DNA of 64,000 nt from Siderastrea radians (GCA_964017195.1 OZ024890.1:65956367-66020366); one strand, 5' to 3'; shown: positions 1 to 13,739, counted from the stretch's first letter. The notes: generated by a model not told the origin, from the letters alone. Numbers and translations: made by a program.

Positions 1-231
1 GGTAGAAGTGGCATTATAGCTGAAATGTTTTAGTGCGAATTTGCATGTAGAATCGACGAGGTGAGTGGTTCTGTTTTATGGATTGCCTTAAAGGTATCAG
101 AGTCATACTTTTATTTGCTTGGCTTCGCTCGATTCAGTGTCTCCGTCATTGAAAATTTCGATGTAAACGCCTGGTTTCCTTACGTTTTAAGCTCTCGTCA
201 TTTTATTTGGCCTTTATTTCGTTTCATGTAG

Positions 232-368
232 GTTCTTTATTTCTTGAATATGTTGCCTCGCCAGTATTAACTGAAGTATTAAGCGGAATACTGAACCAAT
301 ATCCGTTGTTAAAGACATTTACTGACAATCACCATACTGAAGAACAACGAAGGCGATTTTATAGTAGG
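232..368 (+). CDS. possible internal exon, unrecognised gene
   Basis: The open stretch is bounded by an AG acceptor (ending 231) and a GT donor (369). It encodes about 45 residues of ordinary composition, with a leucine-rich helix followed by an arginine-rich end. I do not recognise it. It may belong to the same upstream gene as the exons at 2504 and 3229, but the phases cannot be checked because no intervening exons were identified. Chance ORF is an equal possibility. Confidence 0.2.
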
Positions 369-2503
369 GTATATAAAAGTTCTTTGTTTTCATTTGTTTT
401 TATATTTCCTTGCACGGTACACACCAATAGTCTATAAAATTTTACGGAGCTTTCCGGCTTATGCTTTTAATTTGTAAAGACTAGACGACACAGTTTGCCT
501 CGGCCATTTCGTGAAACATATATCAAGCGCTGCTGATTTATTCCTTTCGCCATGTTGTCTCAAATGACTTAGAAGAACCGTATCTCAGTCGAAACGATCT
601 AGTTTGTTTAAGTTAATGAAGTATACAAGTTATATCATCATTGACTCATCACTGTGTTTGTAAAGTAAGTACAATGTTTTAATATTGCCACAAACTTATC
701 AAAGTACAACTGATATATATTTGCCACACCATATCACTGATCTCAACGGTCGACAATCGAAAGAATTCTAAGCGCAAGCAAGAGCGTCACTTTGTTAAAG
801 ATTTGGCTATGGGCAAGTTGTTATGGCTCGAACGAGGAGAATTATACGCACTCGATCGTAAAAGAATCAAAATAATAGAATGGCGAACGGCACGGAAAAG
901 GACCTGGGGAGAAGAAAAAATAACGCACGGGGAATTTAAACTTTCAGTTTCATTCTGACTTCCGGTGTTTATGGACTTTATATTGTTCGTGGTGATCATT
1001 TGAGTGATGTTGTTGATTTATCGAATTTTTGAACTACTTCAAGTATCCTTGGTTATCATACTTTTGTTTTGCATTTTTTTCTTTTTCTGCCAATAGAATA
1101 ATCTTTTTCAAAATATGTTAGTTTATCACCAATTTTGCCTCCATTCGTAGCCCTTGAATCGAGGCCGTTGTCGAACACTCGACCGTCGACAAAGTTTTAC
1201 TGGGTCGATATTGGGATTCATTCTGTTGTATTTATTTCATTGAGTCAATCGATTCTGAAAGAAAACACACCATTTAATTGTTGGTACCCGAAAGAACACT
1301 TGACCGTCGTTAAAGTGGGATGTGGAAAACTAATAGCGGAGATATCCTGTTTCGTGAAGAAAGCCACGTTTTTGCAAAGGATTCCCTTGAAAGTTTCTCA
1401 GAATATTCAAGCAATTCCTGGAATTCTACGGTAAAATATATTTGATGTTTTATTGGGGATTAATTTTGTTGTATTTATTTCATTGATAGAATGCAGCAGT
1501 TTTTGAGAGTTTTCGTGGAAAACGTGGAAAAGTCGCGTTGTTTAGATCTTTTGAACCGGGAATGGCCTACCATTCAAGATTTTGGGGCCACGTACTCGTC
1601 ACGTATGTGTTACGGATGCGTCAATGACACCCTTCAGTACTTGACCGTTACGCGTTTTACCAACGACCAAAAGTTTTTGGTTTGAGGCCAAGTAAAAAAA
1701 AACTCTTGGGCGTCAAACCGCTGTTCATGACCCGACCGTTTTGTCCCTTTCAGATGTCATTTCTCGCTGAAATCATTTCAACCTCGTTTCCATGGTCTCT
1801 CCTCTTCCCCTCCCCTGGATGATATCATTTTGGTTCATTTAACAATCGTATGATTTCACTCTTGAGTACTCGTGCTGGCATTGCATCGGATCTAGAAAAA
1901 AAGGCCAAATTGAACGAGGAAATGTCTTTCACAGTTGCAAACTTTCAAATTCCAGGACAAGGAAATTAACACGTACAGGAACTGTTCAAATATCTGGCTT
2001 TGTGTCATTTGCAGCAATTTTTGTTTTTAGTTTTTAGGTGAAATTGGATGCAAGCGTAAACAAGCTTGTCAGAACAGAATCTGTGGATCTCAGACATAGA
2101 GAACTGAAAAGCTAGAAAAGGATGGAGGTAAGCACCAGAGGCTGTTGTCTTCAATTGTGCTTTTGTCCTCAACTTAAAATTCAACTTGAGATTTCTGGCT
2201 TGTACCCCATCCCGGTTTGAACACCGGCACTCGGTGTACAGGTACCGATGTGCATTCCAGATCTTTATATAAATCCCATAGTTGGCCTATTAGCGCATGC
2301 TAAATTATCATTGAAGAGCAACCCTAAGACATCCTGATTGGCAGGGTTATTTTCATTGAAAACTAGATAAAAGAAACACCTGTGTGTATTCATATTTAAT
2401 TTTTTTCCTTACTTTTTGCATTCAATGTAAAAACAGATATTCTGTGTTTGCTATAGTGAAATCCAGCTTACTAACTGTTGTCTCATTTGACATTTCTTAT
2501 CAG
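369..2503. other. intron or spacer without a supported gene
   Basis: This AT-rich stretch has only short, non-conserved ORFs. A motif resembling CTTGACCGT recurs several times between about 1150 and 1740, as in degenerate dispersed repeats. No RNA gene or transposon ends were recognised. Confidence 0.4.
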
Positions 2504-3291
2504 AGATCTTGGATAGCAGAGTATCAGTCAGTGGAGGATGAGGATGAGGCTTTAGCCAGGGCAATTAAGCTTTCGCGCATAGAGTATGAGAATAGTCAAT
2601 CAGTAAGTGTATTCTCGCAACAATGACATTTTTTTGAGTAGCTTTTACTTGAAATCTGATTTTTTTTCGACCGGATGGGACGTTGTTAACGAAAAAAAAA
2701 AGCGCATCGACGTCTGTTAGTCACTCTCGTGTCAGAAAGGAACAAAATTTAGCAATTTTTTGATGCCTGAATCCTCAAACTGATCAACCAAGGCAGCATT
2801 CAAAAGGCAATAAAAAATTATCACACCAGACCACAAGAACAATACAAAAAATGCCTCAACATGAAACCACATGGGAGATAGGATATTTCGATTTTTATGC
2901 CCAACCTTGAAAAAATTGGTTATGAAAAACAATATGCGTGTTTCTTTCTTTTTTTTTTTTTCGGAATCGTTGAAGATTAAGTGGCCTTGAGCAGTAGTTG
3001 TATTGTTGTACTAAAGAGTCAATGGCCTCGAGCAGTAATCTTACTGTTGTACTGGGTCCGGTGTGCAGGCCCTGACTTGAAAACGAAGGTCTGGAATTCA
3101 GGTCGTCCTCTTTACACGAACTGAGTTTACAATTGCTGGATACAACCTCATCTACCACATCAACGTAAATATCTCATGTAGTCATTCACCTAGTAATTGA
3201 ATGTTCTTTTTTGTTTATCAAATTGAAGATGGTTCCCTCTCAAAGCAGCCAGCCCTTTAGTTCAGGAACAGTCCAATCGAGAACAAACTAA
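2504..3291 (+). CDS. 3' exons of a gene with a ubiquitin-interacting motif
   Basis: Two compatible exons are proposed: 2504-2602 (acceptor CAG, donor GTAAGT, 33 codons, phase 0 at both ends) and 3229-3291 (acceptor AAG, 20 codons and a TAA stop). The first encodes an acidic run followed by DEALARAIKLSRIE, which fits the ubiquitin-interacting motif pattern (acidic cluster, then hydrophobic-x-x-Ala-x-x-x-Ser). The second encodes a short Ser/Gln-rich tail. Such single helices bind mono- or polyubiquitin in adaptor and trafficking proteins. The exon cannot splice in frame into the GBP-like gene downstream because the phases disagree, so I treat it as the end of a separate upstream gene. Its N-terminal part and identity are unknown. 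Confidence 0.45.
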
Positions 3292-3989
3292 TATAGAAGC
3301 TAATAATATGTACAAACAATAGAAATAGTGGGTAGCTTCATAATTGACAAAATATGTATTTTTATCAAACAGAAATCCGGGAAGCAGCAAGAGAAACCAA
3401 ACTTAGGAAGTGGACCATTAACGTCACGCGAGGAGCACCAAGGTGGAAAACAAACATGGAGCGAGACCCGAGCAGCACGAGGCGTTCCCCAAGGTGACTG
3501 AAAGAAAACTATTATGAAATCGAGTGGTTGTTGGCTATATAAAGAAACAGAAAAGAAACCTGGAAAACTGCAAACAAAGGCAAAATAATGATCAAATGGG
3601 TGAAGATTGAAACGTGTTGCAATAATCATGAATTCATTCTTTTCAAAACGAAAGAAAATAATTTGAGCAACTTGTGCCGGTTAATCTTGCATTAAGAACT
3701 GAGCATGCATTGAAGTACGGAACCCCATTCCGTAAGGGGGGGGGGGGGGAGGAGTGGAGGGTAAGATGGGCAATGGTTCTCCTTTACGTTTCCCCCACGC
3801 CATTTTGAACGCAAGCTTCATATTCTACTTGTCTGGTATTTTATGCCCAGATTGGTATTTGGCACTCGTGCTTGTGGTTTGTCGCATTTCATGTTTAATC
3901 AAATTGTCCCAGAGATGTCGAAAAGGCAAAGCAAACAAAATAATACAAAAAACGAAACAAGAGTGACCGTAGTTTTACTGACTTTTTTC

Positions 3990-6900
3990 ATGCCAGGGAT
4001 TGTGACTTCAAGCACGGCAGGTAAAAGAGCAATTCCTCTTTGCCTGCCTAATAACTTAAAGTGGAATTCAGAAAACTGCGACTGCATCAGCACGAAGGAG
4101 CAACGTTCTTCACTCTATGTGGTAGAGGAAGCACTTGAGAAGCTGAGGAAAGTAAAAGGTACAAATTGTTTTCTTCTGCATTGTCTTAATTACGAAAGTA
4201 GAGGCATCTGTTCAATGAAGAGACTACAATAGAAAATAACAGGATGCTTCATTTTATCCTGTCATGTGCAGATGACGTTTTTTGCAATCTGACTTTGCGC
4301 TGGTTCATTGATCCATCAGGCAACAAATTAAACGTTGTACAACTGAGAATGGAAGCAGGGATGGTGCAGTGGCGAGAACTCTCACCCGTGTGGTCTGATT
4401 TCGAATCCTAGAGCTGCCGTTACATGGGCTCCGAGCCTTTTTCGCGGGGATTCTCCGGATTTCTAAACTAACAAAACCCAACATGTCTAAATTCCTATCC
4501 CATCTGAAAACTTCGAATTCGATTTTATTTATTTCTTATCAACTCTTTCTGTTTTGTTATCATTATGTTTGAAACCTGTTTTGTAGGTCCCGTCTGCGTG
4601 GTGTCTATTGCTGGCCCGTACAGAAAGGGAAAATCTTACATATTGAGTGAAGCTTTTAACCAACCAGAAGTCTTCCCTCTTGGACATGAAATGACGCCTG
4701 AGACCATGGGAATCTGGTTGTGGATCGTGCCTGAGAAATTTAAGGTAAACACTTAACCCTCAAACGTCCAAGGGGAGGGGGGGGGGGAGAGGTGTATGCC
4801 ACTCCCCCACAAGGTTTTTCTTGATATTTTCAAGACGAGTTTTCATCAGCACCTGCCATTTTCAGTAGCTTATGGCATATCCTTTACACACATTTTAAGA
4901 CAATTTTGGTGAGAATCGGTTGCTATGGTTACGAGGTATGACGCATTACGGTACGAAGGTGGGGGTGTGAGTTTGCTTGGACGTCCGGAGGGTAATAAAG
5001 ACTAATGAGCACGAACATGTCTTGATTTTTCTATTTATTCATTGATCCCGATAGGATTCCAGAGGCCAGGAATTCACTGTGGTACTGCTCGACTCAGAGG
5101 GAATTGACGCTGCTACCAGTGATGGCTATGACGATAATCAGATTTTTACCTTGACTGTCTTATTGGCCTCTGTGCTGATTTACAACTCGCAAGGTGTCCC
5201 AACCAGACGCGATCTTGAGGGACTGGAGTATCCTTGTTTATAATGAAAGTGAGTTCAAAAACAGAAAGGACATCCATGTGCTGTGCTTATTCTGCATCTA
5301 CTTTCATGTAATGTAACGTCATGTCGCGAAACAAGAACCAAACAACATCACAGTCTCGTATTAATGAACACTAAGGATTTTACAAGAGGTGTCCTTCCAA
5401 GGACACCTCTGGCTACCTCTAACAGACTATTCACGATCCGCTGCATCCACCCACATCACCTACGAATGTGAGATGAACAAGAAAATTAATATGAGTTGGT
5501 CACACCACATACTCTTTTTGGCTCTTTGACACCTTCTTTGTGAGAAGACGTAGTAGACAAGGCTAGGAGCTAAACGCCACTGCCCAGTGACGCAATCCTC
5601 CGAACTAACATAAGGTGTCGATCACAGCCATCATGATTTTGTACCCTGGTTAGTAACCCTGTCGCGTTCCGAACCCACGACTTTCTGATCTGTGGTCTGG
5701 CGCCTTTCCAATTTAGCTACCTAAATAACTTCACAATTTTAAGAATACGTCATGATTTCTGTTTAATAAAACCACGTTTTTTAATTATAACAATCTGAGA
5801 AACTTCTGAGCTGTCAGGTATCTATAACAAGCAGGATTCAGTTCAACTTATTCACTACACTGAGTGGGATTGGCTAGAGTAATTTAGTGGCTTACTCAGT
5901 GCTGGTGGGTATAGATTGGCAATCATCAGTTAACCTCTCTCATTTTTTTTTAATATTCACGTATGCATGAATGTTCTTTAACGGATAAATAGTTTCATCG
6001 TAAAGCTGTCTCAAAGAATCCAGGTTCGATCCAACCAAGATGCGTTCGCCAGCAGGGCAGACACGGAGTTCTTTCACAGAACATTTCCCTTCTTTCTTTG
6101 GCTGTTGAGGGACGTAACACAATCCATTCCACGCGATTGCAAAGACTTGAAAGATTACTTCTTAAAGAAGGTAAGAATCTGACAAGGAACTTTTGCGATT
6201 GTGGTAATGAATCTGAAATACTTAAAGGGCGTTAAAATAAAACAACACGAGTAAAAACTACCTGTCACGTTAAAATGCCATGTACAACGGTAACATACAA
6301 TACACACACCCACCGTCAAATCCTTGTGTAGTCAGATAACATTACTGTATCAAATATTCTTTCAAAGGAGTATGGTGTGTTGCAAGTTTCAAGGATGGGC
6401 TCATATCACATTGCGGATACGATCGGATTGAGCCTTGCGCTGTTTCCTTTGCACAGGTTTTCAGAGAACAAGGTTCATCTTCAAAACCCAGTCACAACAG
6501 CCAGGAAGTAGCGGAGAGCATCTTGCGTTTCTTTCCCGGTTTTGATGCATTCCATTTGCCCCCACCTACGGCTGACGATGAAATAATGAGAAGTCTCCAC
6601 GAGAATAAGAGCCAATTACGCTCTCAGTTCCTAAACAGACTAGAACAGTTCAAGTCCTTGCTAAGGTCTGTTTTGGTTCCAAAACATAGCTGCATGGATG
6701 GACAATTTGTGACTGGAGAAGGTATGAATTTTTGCCTTTACGATTTTTCAAGGTAATGATATTATTTAAAGAGTACCTAAAGACCAAGTTATTCTGGAAA
6801 CACTAATTTCTGCAAATTGTGGCACAAAAATGTTCTAGCGTTACAGTACTACCTCCGCGATAAACACATTTTGTTGCAAAAGGAGGAAGGGTCGTCTACT

Positions 6901-9900
6901 TTCTGCAACTTGAAATTTGTTGCGTGAAAAGGTCAGTGGTAATACGCGCAACAAACGATCTCAACTTGCAACGCAACATGTTTTGGCCTTCAATTTAAAA
7001 CATAGAATAATGTACGGGACGACGTTATTCATACGCAAAATTATTACCAAAGTTCAAACATTAGAGGACTGATGAATGAACTTTTTTCTACATATTAGGA
7101 CTGGCAGCTTTGGTTACATTGTACGTTGAGGCCATCAACACTCCTGGTAACATTCCAAATGTGCAATCGGCATGGGTGATATTTGTTGAAGCAAAGTGTT
7201 TTGACGCCAAACAACTGTGCCAGCAGACGTACGATGACCGCATGAGGACGTTATTAGAAAATAAAATGCCTTGCGACAACGAGGAGATACGTGAGAATCA
7301 TAACATAGCGTTGGAGGAAAGTCAACGGCAGTTTATGGCCGAAACTACTGGGATATCCACAAACACAATTGAAAAGCATTTGTGGGTACTTAAGGTGAGA
7401 TAAAGATACTGTGCATTAATTTTTCAAGACGAAATAAAGGTGAAAGCGTCCATCCCTCACACAAGCCCTATTTTGGGAATGGGATAGATCAGTCACAACT
7501 AGCAGGTGAGTCGAACGTGACCTACTGACAGAAGTGGTATTTTATCAGATTTTTGAATGATTAAAAAACAGCGCTTCTCATGTAAGGTTGTGCTTTCAAG
7601 CACTCTTGCTATGGCATAAACAAGAAGAAAAAGAAAGTAAATAGTAAGAAAAATTTATCCACTGATTCCAAATCGAATTTGGAAATGTTTTCTTTTTTGG
7701 AAATGGCGTTTCTCAATGTTTATGCTTAGATCAGATATAAACAAACAAACAGCATTTATTTAACTATTCTGAGTCGAGTTTGATCAACTGCTTCTCAAAA
7801 GCGGAATTGGACTTCATTTTGGAATGTACAGAATTTGTACTTGATCTGGAATCGCTGGACGAAAGGCCACTCTGTGGAGATGCCACTGCAAACTTTCAAT
7901 TTACTTATTTATTGTTATTTATTTGAAAATCTTGAAAACGGGAGAATGACTTGAAATAACTCAAAGCGCATGTACAAAAGAATTCACAAACGGTTACAGA
8001 AATTTTGTATCTTCCAACATAATATCCAATTCTGCTTTTTGAGCAGCAGTTGATCAAACGTGACTCAGAATAGTCAATGCCGTTTGTTTATATCTGATCT
8101 AAGCACAAATACTGAGAAACACCATTTACGGAAACGGAGTGGACAATCGATCCTCCTTTATCTCAAGTCAGTCAATAAAACTGGATAAAGATCACTCACG
8201 AAAATAAGGGCAACTGTTACTGTAATTTTTCAGAATTCATTGGCCAAAAAGTTGGAGCTCTGGAAGACTGATAACGCCAAGTTAACAAAAGAATTCTGCA
8301 ATAAACTGCTGCTGCAATTAAAACGTAAACATCTGGATCCAGTCCTTCAGCAGCTCCAGGGAGGCAACGGATCAAGATTATCTTTTGATGACATCATTGG
8401 AGTATATCATCTCATTAAAGATGAGTACGAGAGGCAAGCCGTGGGTGCCAAGGATGTGATTGCTGCAGCCTTCTTCGATTTTCACCCTGTAAGTGTCCAT
8501 TTCTTTCAATTTACCAGTATCTGATTCCCCAACGTACATCATTGTGTTAACAAAACTGCTATTTTAGCTATAAGAGTTCCTGTCTGTTCCATTGGGGTAT
8601 TTCCCATTTCTCAGTTCTGGTTCTGGTTCTGGTGAACCCTCACCAGTTTGTATAACATGACATTAACCCTCGGACGAACAAGCACAGACATACTCCCCAC
8701 CCTGGTACGGGAATTGGGGAGAGTGGGGCGGAGGGAGCCCCAGTCATGGGTTTTTGCTGTGTGATGACATTTTGAAGGGGTTTTTAATACATGTACCTTT
8801 AATATGTAGCCACTTTGGGTTATAAAACATGCAACATGTGTTTTTATATAAACAAAATGCTTCAACTTATAATTTTCAACTTTATTTAATTTTCTCAATT
8901 AATTAAATACAGTAAAATTTGATACCACCTGCAAATAGCAAAGAGCTAATCCAGGGAAGCGGTAAAACCTTTGTAATATCACTTTGTGAAAATACTTCCT
9001 CCTTTCTTTTAATTTGTACGATCTGCTGTCATGAAAAACAAAAACAAAAAATGAAATAAAGAGAGAAATATCAAACAGCTACTGAAAACCACGGATCCTG
9101 AAAAGGAATGTTCTTGACACTAAACTGGACAAAATCAGATAAGGTGGGTGAACAAGGGCTGTCAGCTTTTCATCCAGGGTAGGCCAATTGAGTCTATAAT
9201 AGATTTTCCCTTAATTCCTTGTTCCTTTTAGCTTTCAAACTATTACTATTCACACAGCTTAAGGTGGTCTTATACTCAAAAAAGGTGATGTTAGGTTGCA
9301 AAAGTCACTTTTTTTTAAATGGCAAAATTGTAAACTTTAAACACTTGGGAATGCTGTCTTGAAATAATCTCACTCGATTTCCAGCATTAAAGCAGCGAGA
9401 TTTAAGAAATCCAATCAGCAGTATGCGACTTTTTCCATAGCAACGGCCATAGCAACAATTGTTTACATTTATTAAATGCGCACAAACAAGCCTCAATAAG
9501 AACATTACCTCCCCCCCCCCGCCTCTCTGTAAAATGAAATCTGGTACTACTGTGGAGAAACACCTGACTGAGCAGAGAATCCTGAGGTCCGAGTTTTAAC
9601 GGACAAAACATGACCCAAATCTTACAGAAATGATGGTTTTTGCATCAAATTACCGCTCAGCTTGTATTTTAGTGTGCCAACTTGAATTTGACGATAGTTT
9701 TAGGATAATGAGCGACGGATAAGCTGTCTAGAATCCGTTCTCTTATCTTTAAGACCGTTTTTCTCCAATAACAGCATTTCTCGAACTGAATGAACTTTTG
9801 AGCACGATATCTCCGGGGCATTGTAACCTAGTGTTCTGAAATTTTCAGCAAGATTAAAGGACTTAATTTCCTAGGTTGTAAACCTAAAAAATGCTCACGA

Positions 9901-12900
9901 TCTTGAACTGCTTCTCAGTAAGTGAAACCTTGCCCTCTTTTTTATTTCCTTCTACCTTACTTTCTGGAAGAAAAGAATAAAAATAAATTCGAAAGAGGCC
10001 AAGCTGCTTAATTTTCGAGGTTTAGCCCCTGAAGAATTCATCTGTGCACAGATCTAAGTTGATTTCATACTTATCCAACCGTGCATCAGTTAGATATCGT
10101 GCTTACAATGAACCCCCTATTTTTTTTACTGAGAAGGCTGGTTAATCATTAACTATTATGTCATGTGACCTGAAAAGACTCAGTTTGAAGTCAGGGCGTG
10201 AATCCGCAAAGTTCTTTTCTAAAGAAATTCACTTTTTGGGTTTAAGACCACCTTAATGGAGAGACGGTTGATGAAGTATCGTACTAATCTAGCTGTCATG
10301 CCCTTTAGGAAGTGATACGTCTTTTAATTGTCAACTTCTTGAAACAATTATAGGAACTAACAAGAGAGACAAAACATTACCTTGAAATACTGAGGCAAAT
10401 GAAGAACTTTGACGACAAAGCAGCGCACGAGATCGCAGTGAAAGCCTATCAAGAGCGAGAGAGGAAAAGGCTTGAGGTAATACGACAAAGTCCATTGTTT
10501 ATGTGCTCTTTGTAAGCTCACTCCTATGCCTAGTATCTGTTTGGCAACCTGAGGATGTAAGAGCCTTGCGGTTGTGAGTATGCTCATGGACTTATTCAGA
10601 ATCATCAACACGTCCACACCAGCAAAGGCTTTCCGAATGGTCTGGAATATTTTTTTATCTGGCTGTTGAAGCTCCCCCCCCCCAACCCCACCTCCTACCC
10701 AGGCCATCTTACCTCTCGCTTACTCCAGGGCCTCATTTTATTTCAGCAACCATGTTTGTATTTAGTTGGATTAACATCTTACATGTGTCCAAAGTAGAAC
10801 CTATCACACAAAAAATAGGGCTGATAACTGATATAAATGACACGCATCGGCAACAGAAACAATGATCAAAATAAAATTATATCAGACACTCTGGGGGTAG
10901 GAACGAAAGTGGCACCTTCATGGTTAGTAATACGTGAAAAACAGTGTCACTCATTTTCACAAAATCAACTACAGAAAGGGACACTCGCCAGTGGCTGTGC
11001 AGAAATGGTGATTCCACTGATTAAGTAAGTTACAGATAAAATAAATCTTTAATTTATTTCCAGATGATCTAGTATATATGATAGTCTGTTTTTGTCTATT
11101 TCAGAAGTTTGTAATAAGATTATTGATTTTATTTCTAAATAAATAAGTCAACACGACCCTTTTCACAATCTGGAGTAAATACTTGCCAGCAGGACCCCAG
11201 TAAGCTAGAGATTCAATCTCTTGTTAGACTGGAATATTATAAATGAACGTGAATTGACGTAATTATATTCTAATAGGAACAACAATTATGCTTGCAACAA
11301 GAAAACCAAGAGGTCAAAAAACAGGTGAAATAGTTTGTTTCGTAATACTAATTTTGTCTTTGTGAATGGGACGCAGTTGAAAAAACGACCATGTGATCGC
11401 GACGCTATTATACAGTCTTCTTTGTTGACACAGAGACTCCTATTCGCGTAGTGATGCCTGACATCATTAATATTATCCTTATCAAAAACGTTGAAGCTAA
11501 TTTTTATCTTCATTTATTTATTGAACAATTGTTGGTTAAATACTGAAGCAACTTATTTATGATTGACCTGTGTGTGATGATAGCGCATGTAGACATGAGC
11601 TATAGGAAACATGGATTTTGACTTCTCACCGAACGTTGTTTCAAGTAAACAGCTGAAATATGTAGGCACTTCAATAAAACTATCACCTTACCGCCAGTTC
11701 TGCCGTCCCGTATTTTGATTTCTGCATCACCTTCTGCAAATATCCCTGTTTCGCCCAGACTTTTCGGCGAGTTAGATGTTAACCGCTCGCAATTTTGGAA
11801 AACCACCCAGTCCCAGTTCTTCGCAGCTCACCAGAAACTGGGTAGGCCATCTTTACCAGGTCATTGTATCGAGCTCGCAAGAAACGTGCACGATTCACCT
11901 CCATATATGGAAAGTCATCGTGCAAGGGAGTAAAATTTGCAATTCAAATTAAGTTCTGTCGGGGGACTGGAAAGAGCTTTTTGCTCTTACCAGCTAAAGA
12001 CGAATTTGAAAAACAATAGCAAATGTCTTTTCGGTCCTACTATTGGTCAACGGCACAAATCTCCTAGCAACCGCCCAAAACCTTCCCACCCAGTCAATTT
12101 TAGGAGGAGGTTTTTAAGAGGCGGTGTAGAACTGGGACTGAGTGATTTTTCAAAATGGCAGGCGGTTAAGCATCTACCATCGAACTCACCGAAGAGTCGG
12201 GGAGAGACAAAAATATCTGCTTGCAGAAAGTGATGTAGACATCAAAGACACGGGACAACAGAACTGACGGTAAGGTGATAGTCTTATTAAAGTGTCGACA
12301 TATTTCATCGCTGTTTGTTTGAAACAACTTTCGATGAGAACTCGTAATCCATGTTCCTATAGCTCACAATTTAGATCGAGGACTGCAGTCTGCGTCTGCG
12401 TGAGGTTCGCGTGTAGAGAGCAGTAAGAATATTAACCGTTTTTCCTCTCTGCCTTCGGGAACTTTTTCAGGTCATCAGAAATAGGGGCTAGTCGGATGGG
12501 AAGTGGGATAATTGAGGGGAGGGTTTTCAGTTGTCAAGAATTTGAAAAAATATAGTAGTTAAAAAGCAGTTATTTGAGCGATACGGCCTATATCTGTGTT
12601 CTAGTGGTTCTTGAAAGATTGGTACATTTGAAACACAAATTTCACTTCCCTTTTTATGTCATTTGCCGAATGCATTCCTTTAAGCTTATCTTTAAAATTA
12701 TTTTACACAACACAGAGTAATTCTTAGAAAAGAAAGACGTATCTTTCGTGAAAATGGGACGGATGACCGGTTCGCCCAATATCGCTATGTTTACCACCTT
12801 TTACCAAGGAAACAGTTCACTTACTCCTAAACATATTCGCTGATTTAGATCATAGAGAAATTCAAGTATCTGGGTTTTTTTTGTTTCCTTTTCCTTTCTG

Positions 12901-13739
12901 GATGCTTTTGAGGGGGGAGGAGGTCAAATATAAAGAGGAGCTTAAAAAAAGGGAGGGAGCGCTAGCGTAACAGAGTGAATTGACCTTAATAAACTTTTAT
13001 TTTATTTGCTTGATTTCCAAAGATGGAAATGTTGATCGCTAGATTAGCGGAGGAAAGAGCTGGACTCCGGCAGCAAATTCAGAGTGAGCTTGAAGCACAG
13101 CGAGTTCAGATGCAGAATATGATGGCAGCAAACATGAGCCAAGCCGAACAGGAACGAGAAGCATTCATACGAGAAAACCAAGGCCTGGAGGAGCGTTTTC
13201 TAGCAATGCAAAAATCAAATGAAGATAACATGAGAGTAATTAAGGATATGTCAGAATTGATTGCCAAACAGGAGAGAGAGAAAAAGGAACTTCGAGCAAA
13301 TGTCGAGAAAATACCTAGAGACGAGATGGAAGGTCTGTTAGAGGAGATGAGTAACAAACACAATAAGGAGGTCAAAGCATTGCTTGAAAAGGCAGATGAT
13401 CAACTAGAAGGGATGAAGAAAATTAAGGTACCAAGCGGCGATCAAGAGAAAGAGGAAACATGCAGCAAGAATTTGGACGAACTGCCACAGTTGATTAATT
13501 CAAGAACAGAAATGGTCGGTAATCTACAGCAAAAGATAGCAGACACCCAACACGAGCAAGAAGAGGTGGAGAAACCAAGCTCCATGAAGAAAGGGCTCAA
13601 AATTTTCGCAAAGTTAGCTCCAATGGTTGGTCAAGTTGCAGCTGCTGTTAGACCTGAAACAGCAGCGTTTGCAGTACCAGTTGCTAGTGCTGTAGGAGCT
13701 GTTGCTCAAGAATTGTCCAACGAATGCAGTATCATGTAG
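3990..13739 (+). CDS. guanylate-binding-protein-like large GTPase, copy 1 (10 coding exons)
   Basis: Proposed exons are 3990-4158, 4587-4744, 5055-5227, 5993-6170, 6457-6721, 7099-7394, 8234-8488, 10354-10476, 11277-11324 and 13023-13739, with intron phases 1,0,2,0,1,0,0,0,0. Joined they are in frame, about 793 residues. G-domain motifs are visible: P-loop GPYRKGKS (residues 66-73), switch threonine in PETMGIW (96), DSEG (122-125) and LRD (near 206). Helical middle and effector regions follow. The long last exon is coiled-coil-like, rich in Glu, Gln and Lys, and ends CSIM, a CaaX box expected to be prenylated (Met favours farnesyl). GBPs are dynamin-related GTPases that assemble on pathogen-containing membranes in innate immunity. 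The ATG at 3990 is uncertain: it has a weak context, and an acceptor at 3996 could instead join an upstream exon. Confidence 0.82.
5228..5992 (+). promoter_or_regulatory. U12-type intron of GBP-like copy 1
   Basis: The donor reads GTATCCTTG, matching the minor-spliceosome consensus RTATCCTTT. The branch-site-like TTCTTTAAC (5974-5982) lies about 11 bases before the terminal AG (5991-5992), the short distance typical of U12 introns. The phase 2 junction restores an Asp-Phe-Ile-Val-Lys sequence that is also produced in copy 2. Confidence 0.7.
7701..8127. mobile_element. foldback (inverted-repeat) element in intron 6 of GBP-like copy 1
   Basis: The left arm (about 7701-7812) is the approximate reverse complement of the right arm (about 8025-8127), for example TAGATCAGATATAAACAAAC against GTTTGTTTATATCTGATCTA. 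The central 200 bases are unrelated and AT-rich. There is no coding capacity, so this looks like a non-autonomous MITE-like insertion. Confidence 0.6.
9259..10256. mobile_element. TTAA-flanked inverted-repeat element in intron 7 of GBP-like copy 1
   Basis: The left end reads TTAAGGTGGTCTTA and the right end reads TAAGACCACCTTAA, so the TIR is bounded by TTAA on both sides. TTAA is the target duplication of piggyBac-type transposons, but the terminal bases do not match the usual piggyBac end, so the family is uncertain. No transposase ORF is present, so this is a non-autonomous copy of about 1 kb. Confidence 0.55.
11597..12366. mobile_element. long-armed inverted-repeat element in intron 9 of GBP-like copy 1
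   Basis: Arms of roughly 230 bases face each other. The left arm starts GAGCTATAGGAAACATGGA, and the right arm ends with near-complementary sequence at about 12345-12366. Matching interior landmarks include the CACCTTACCGCCAGTTCTG and CAGAACTGACGGTAAGGTG stretches. The arms differ by scattered substitutions and contain only chance ORFs. Confidence 0.6.

Noticed and set aside
3899..4093. Minus-strand ORF over GBP-like exon 1
   Set aside because: It is antisense to a recognised exon with correct splice sites.
2504..4158. UIM exon as the first exon of GBP-like copy 1
   Set aside because: The UIM exon ends in phase 0, whereas the only good acceptor of the GBP exon (3996) needs phase 1 and would give an immediate stop.
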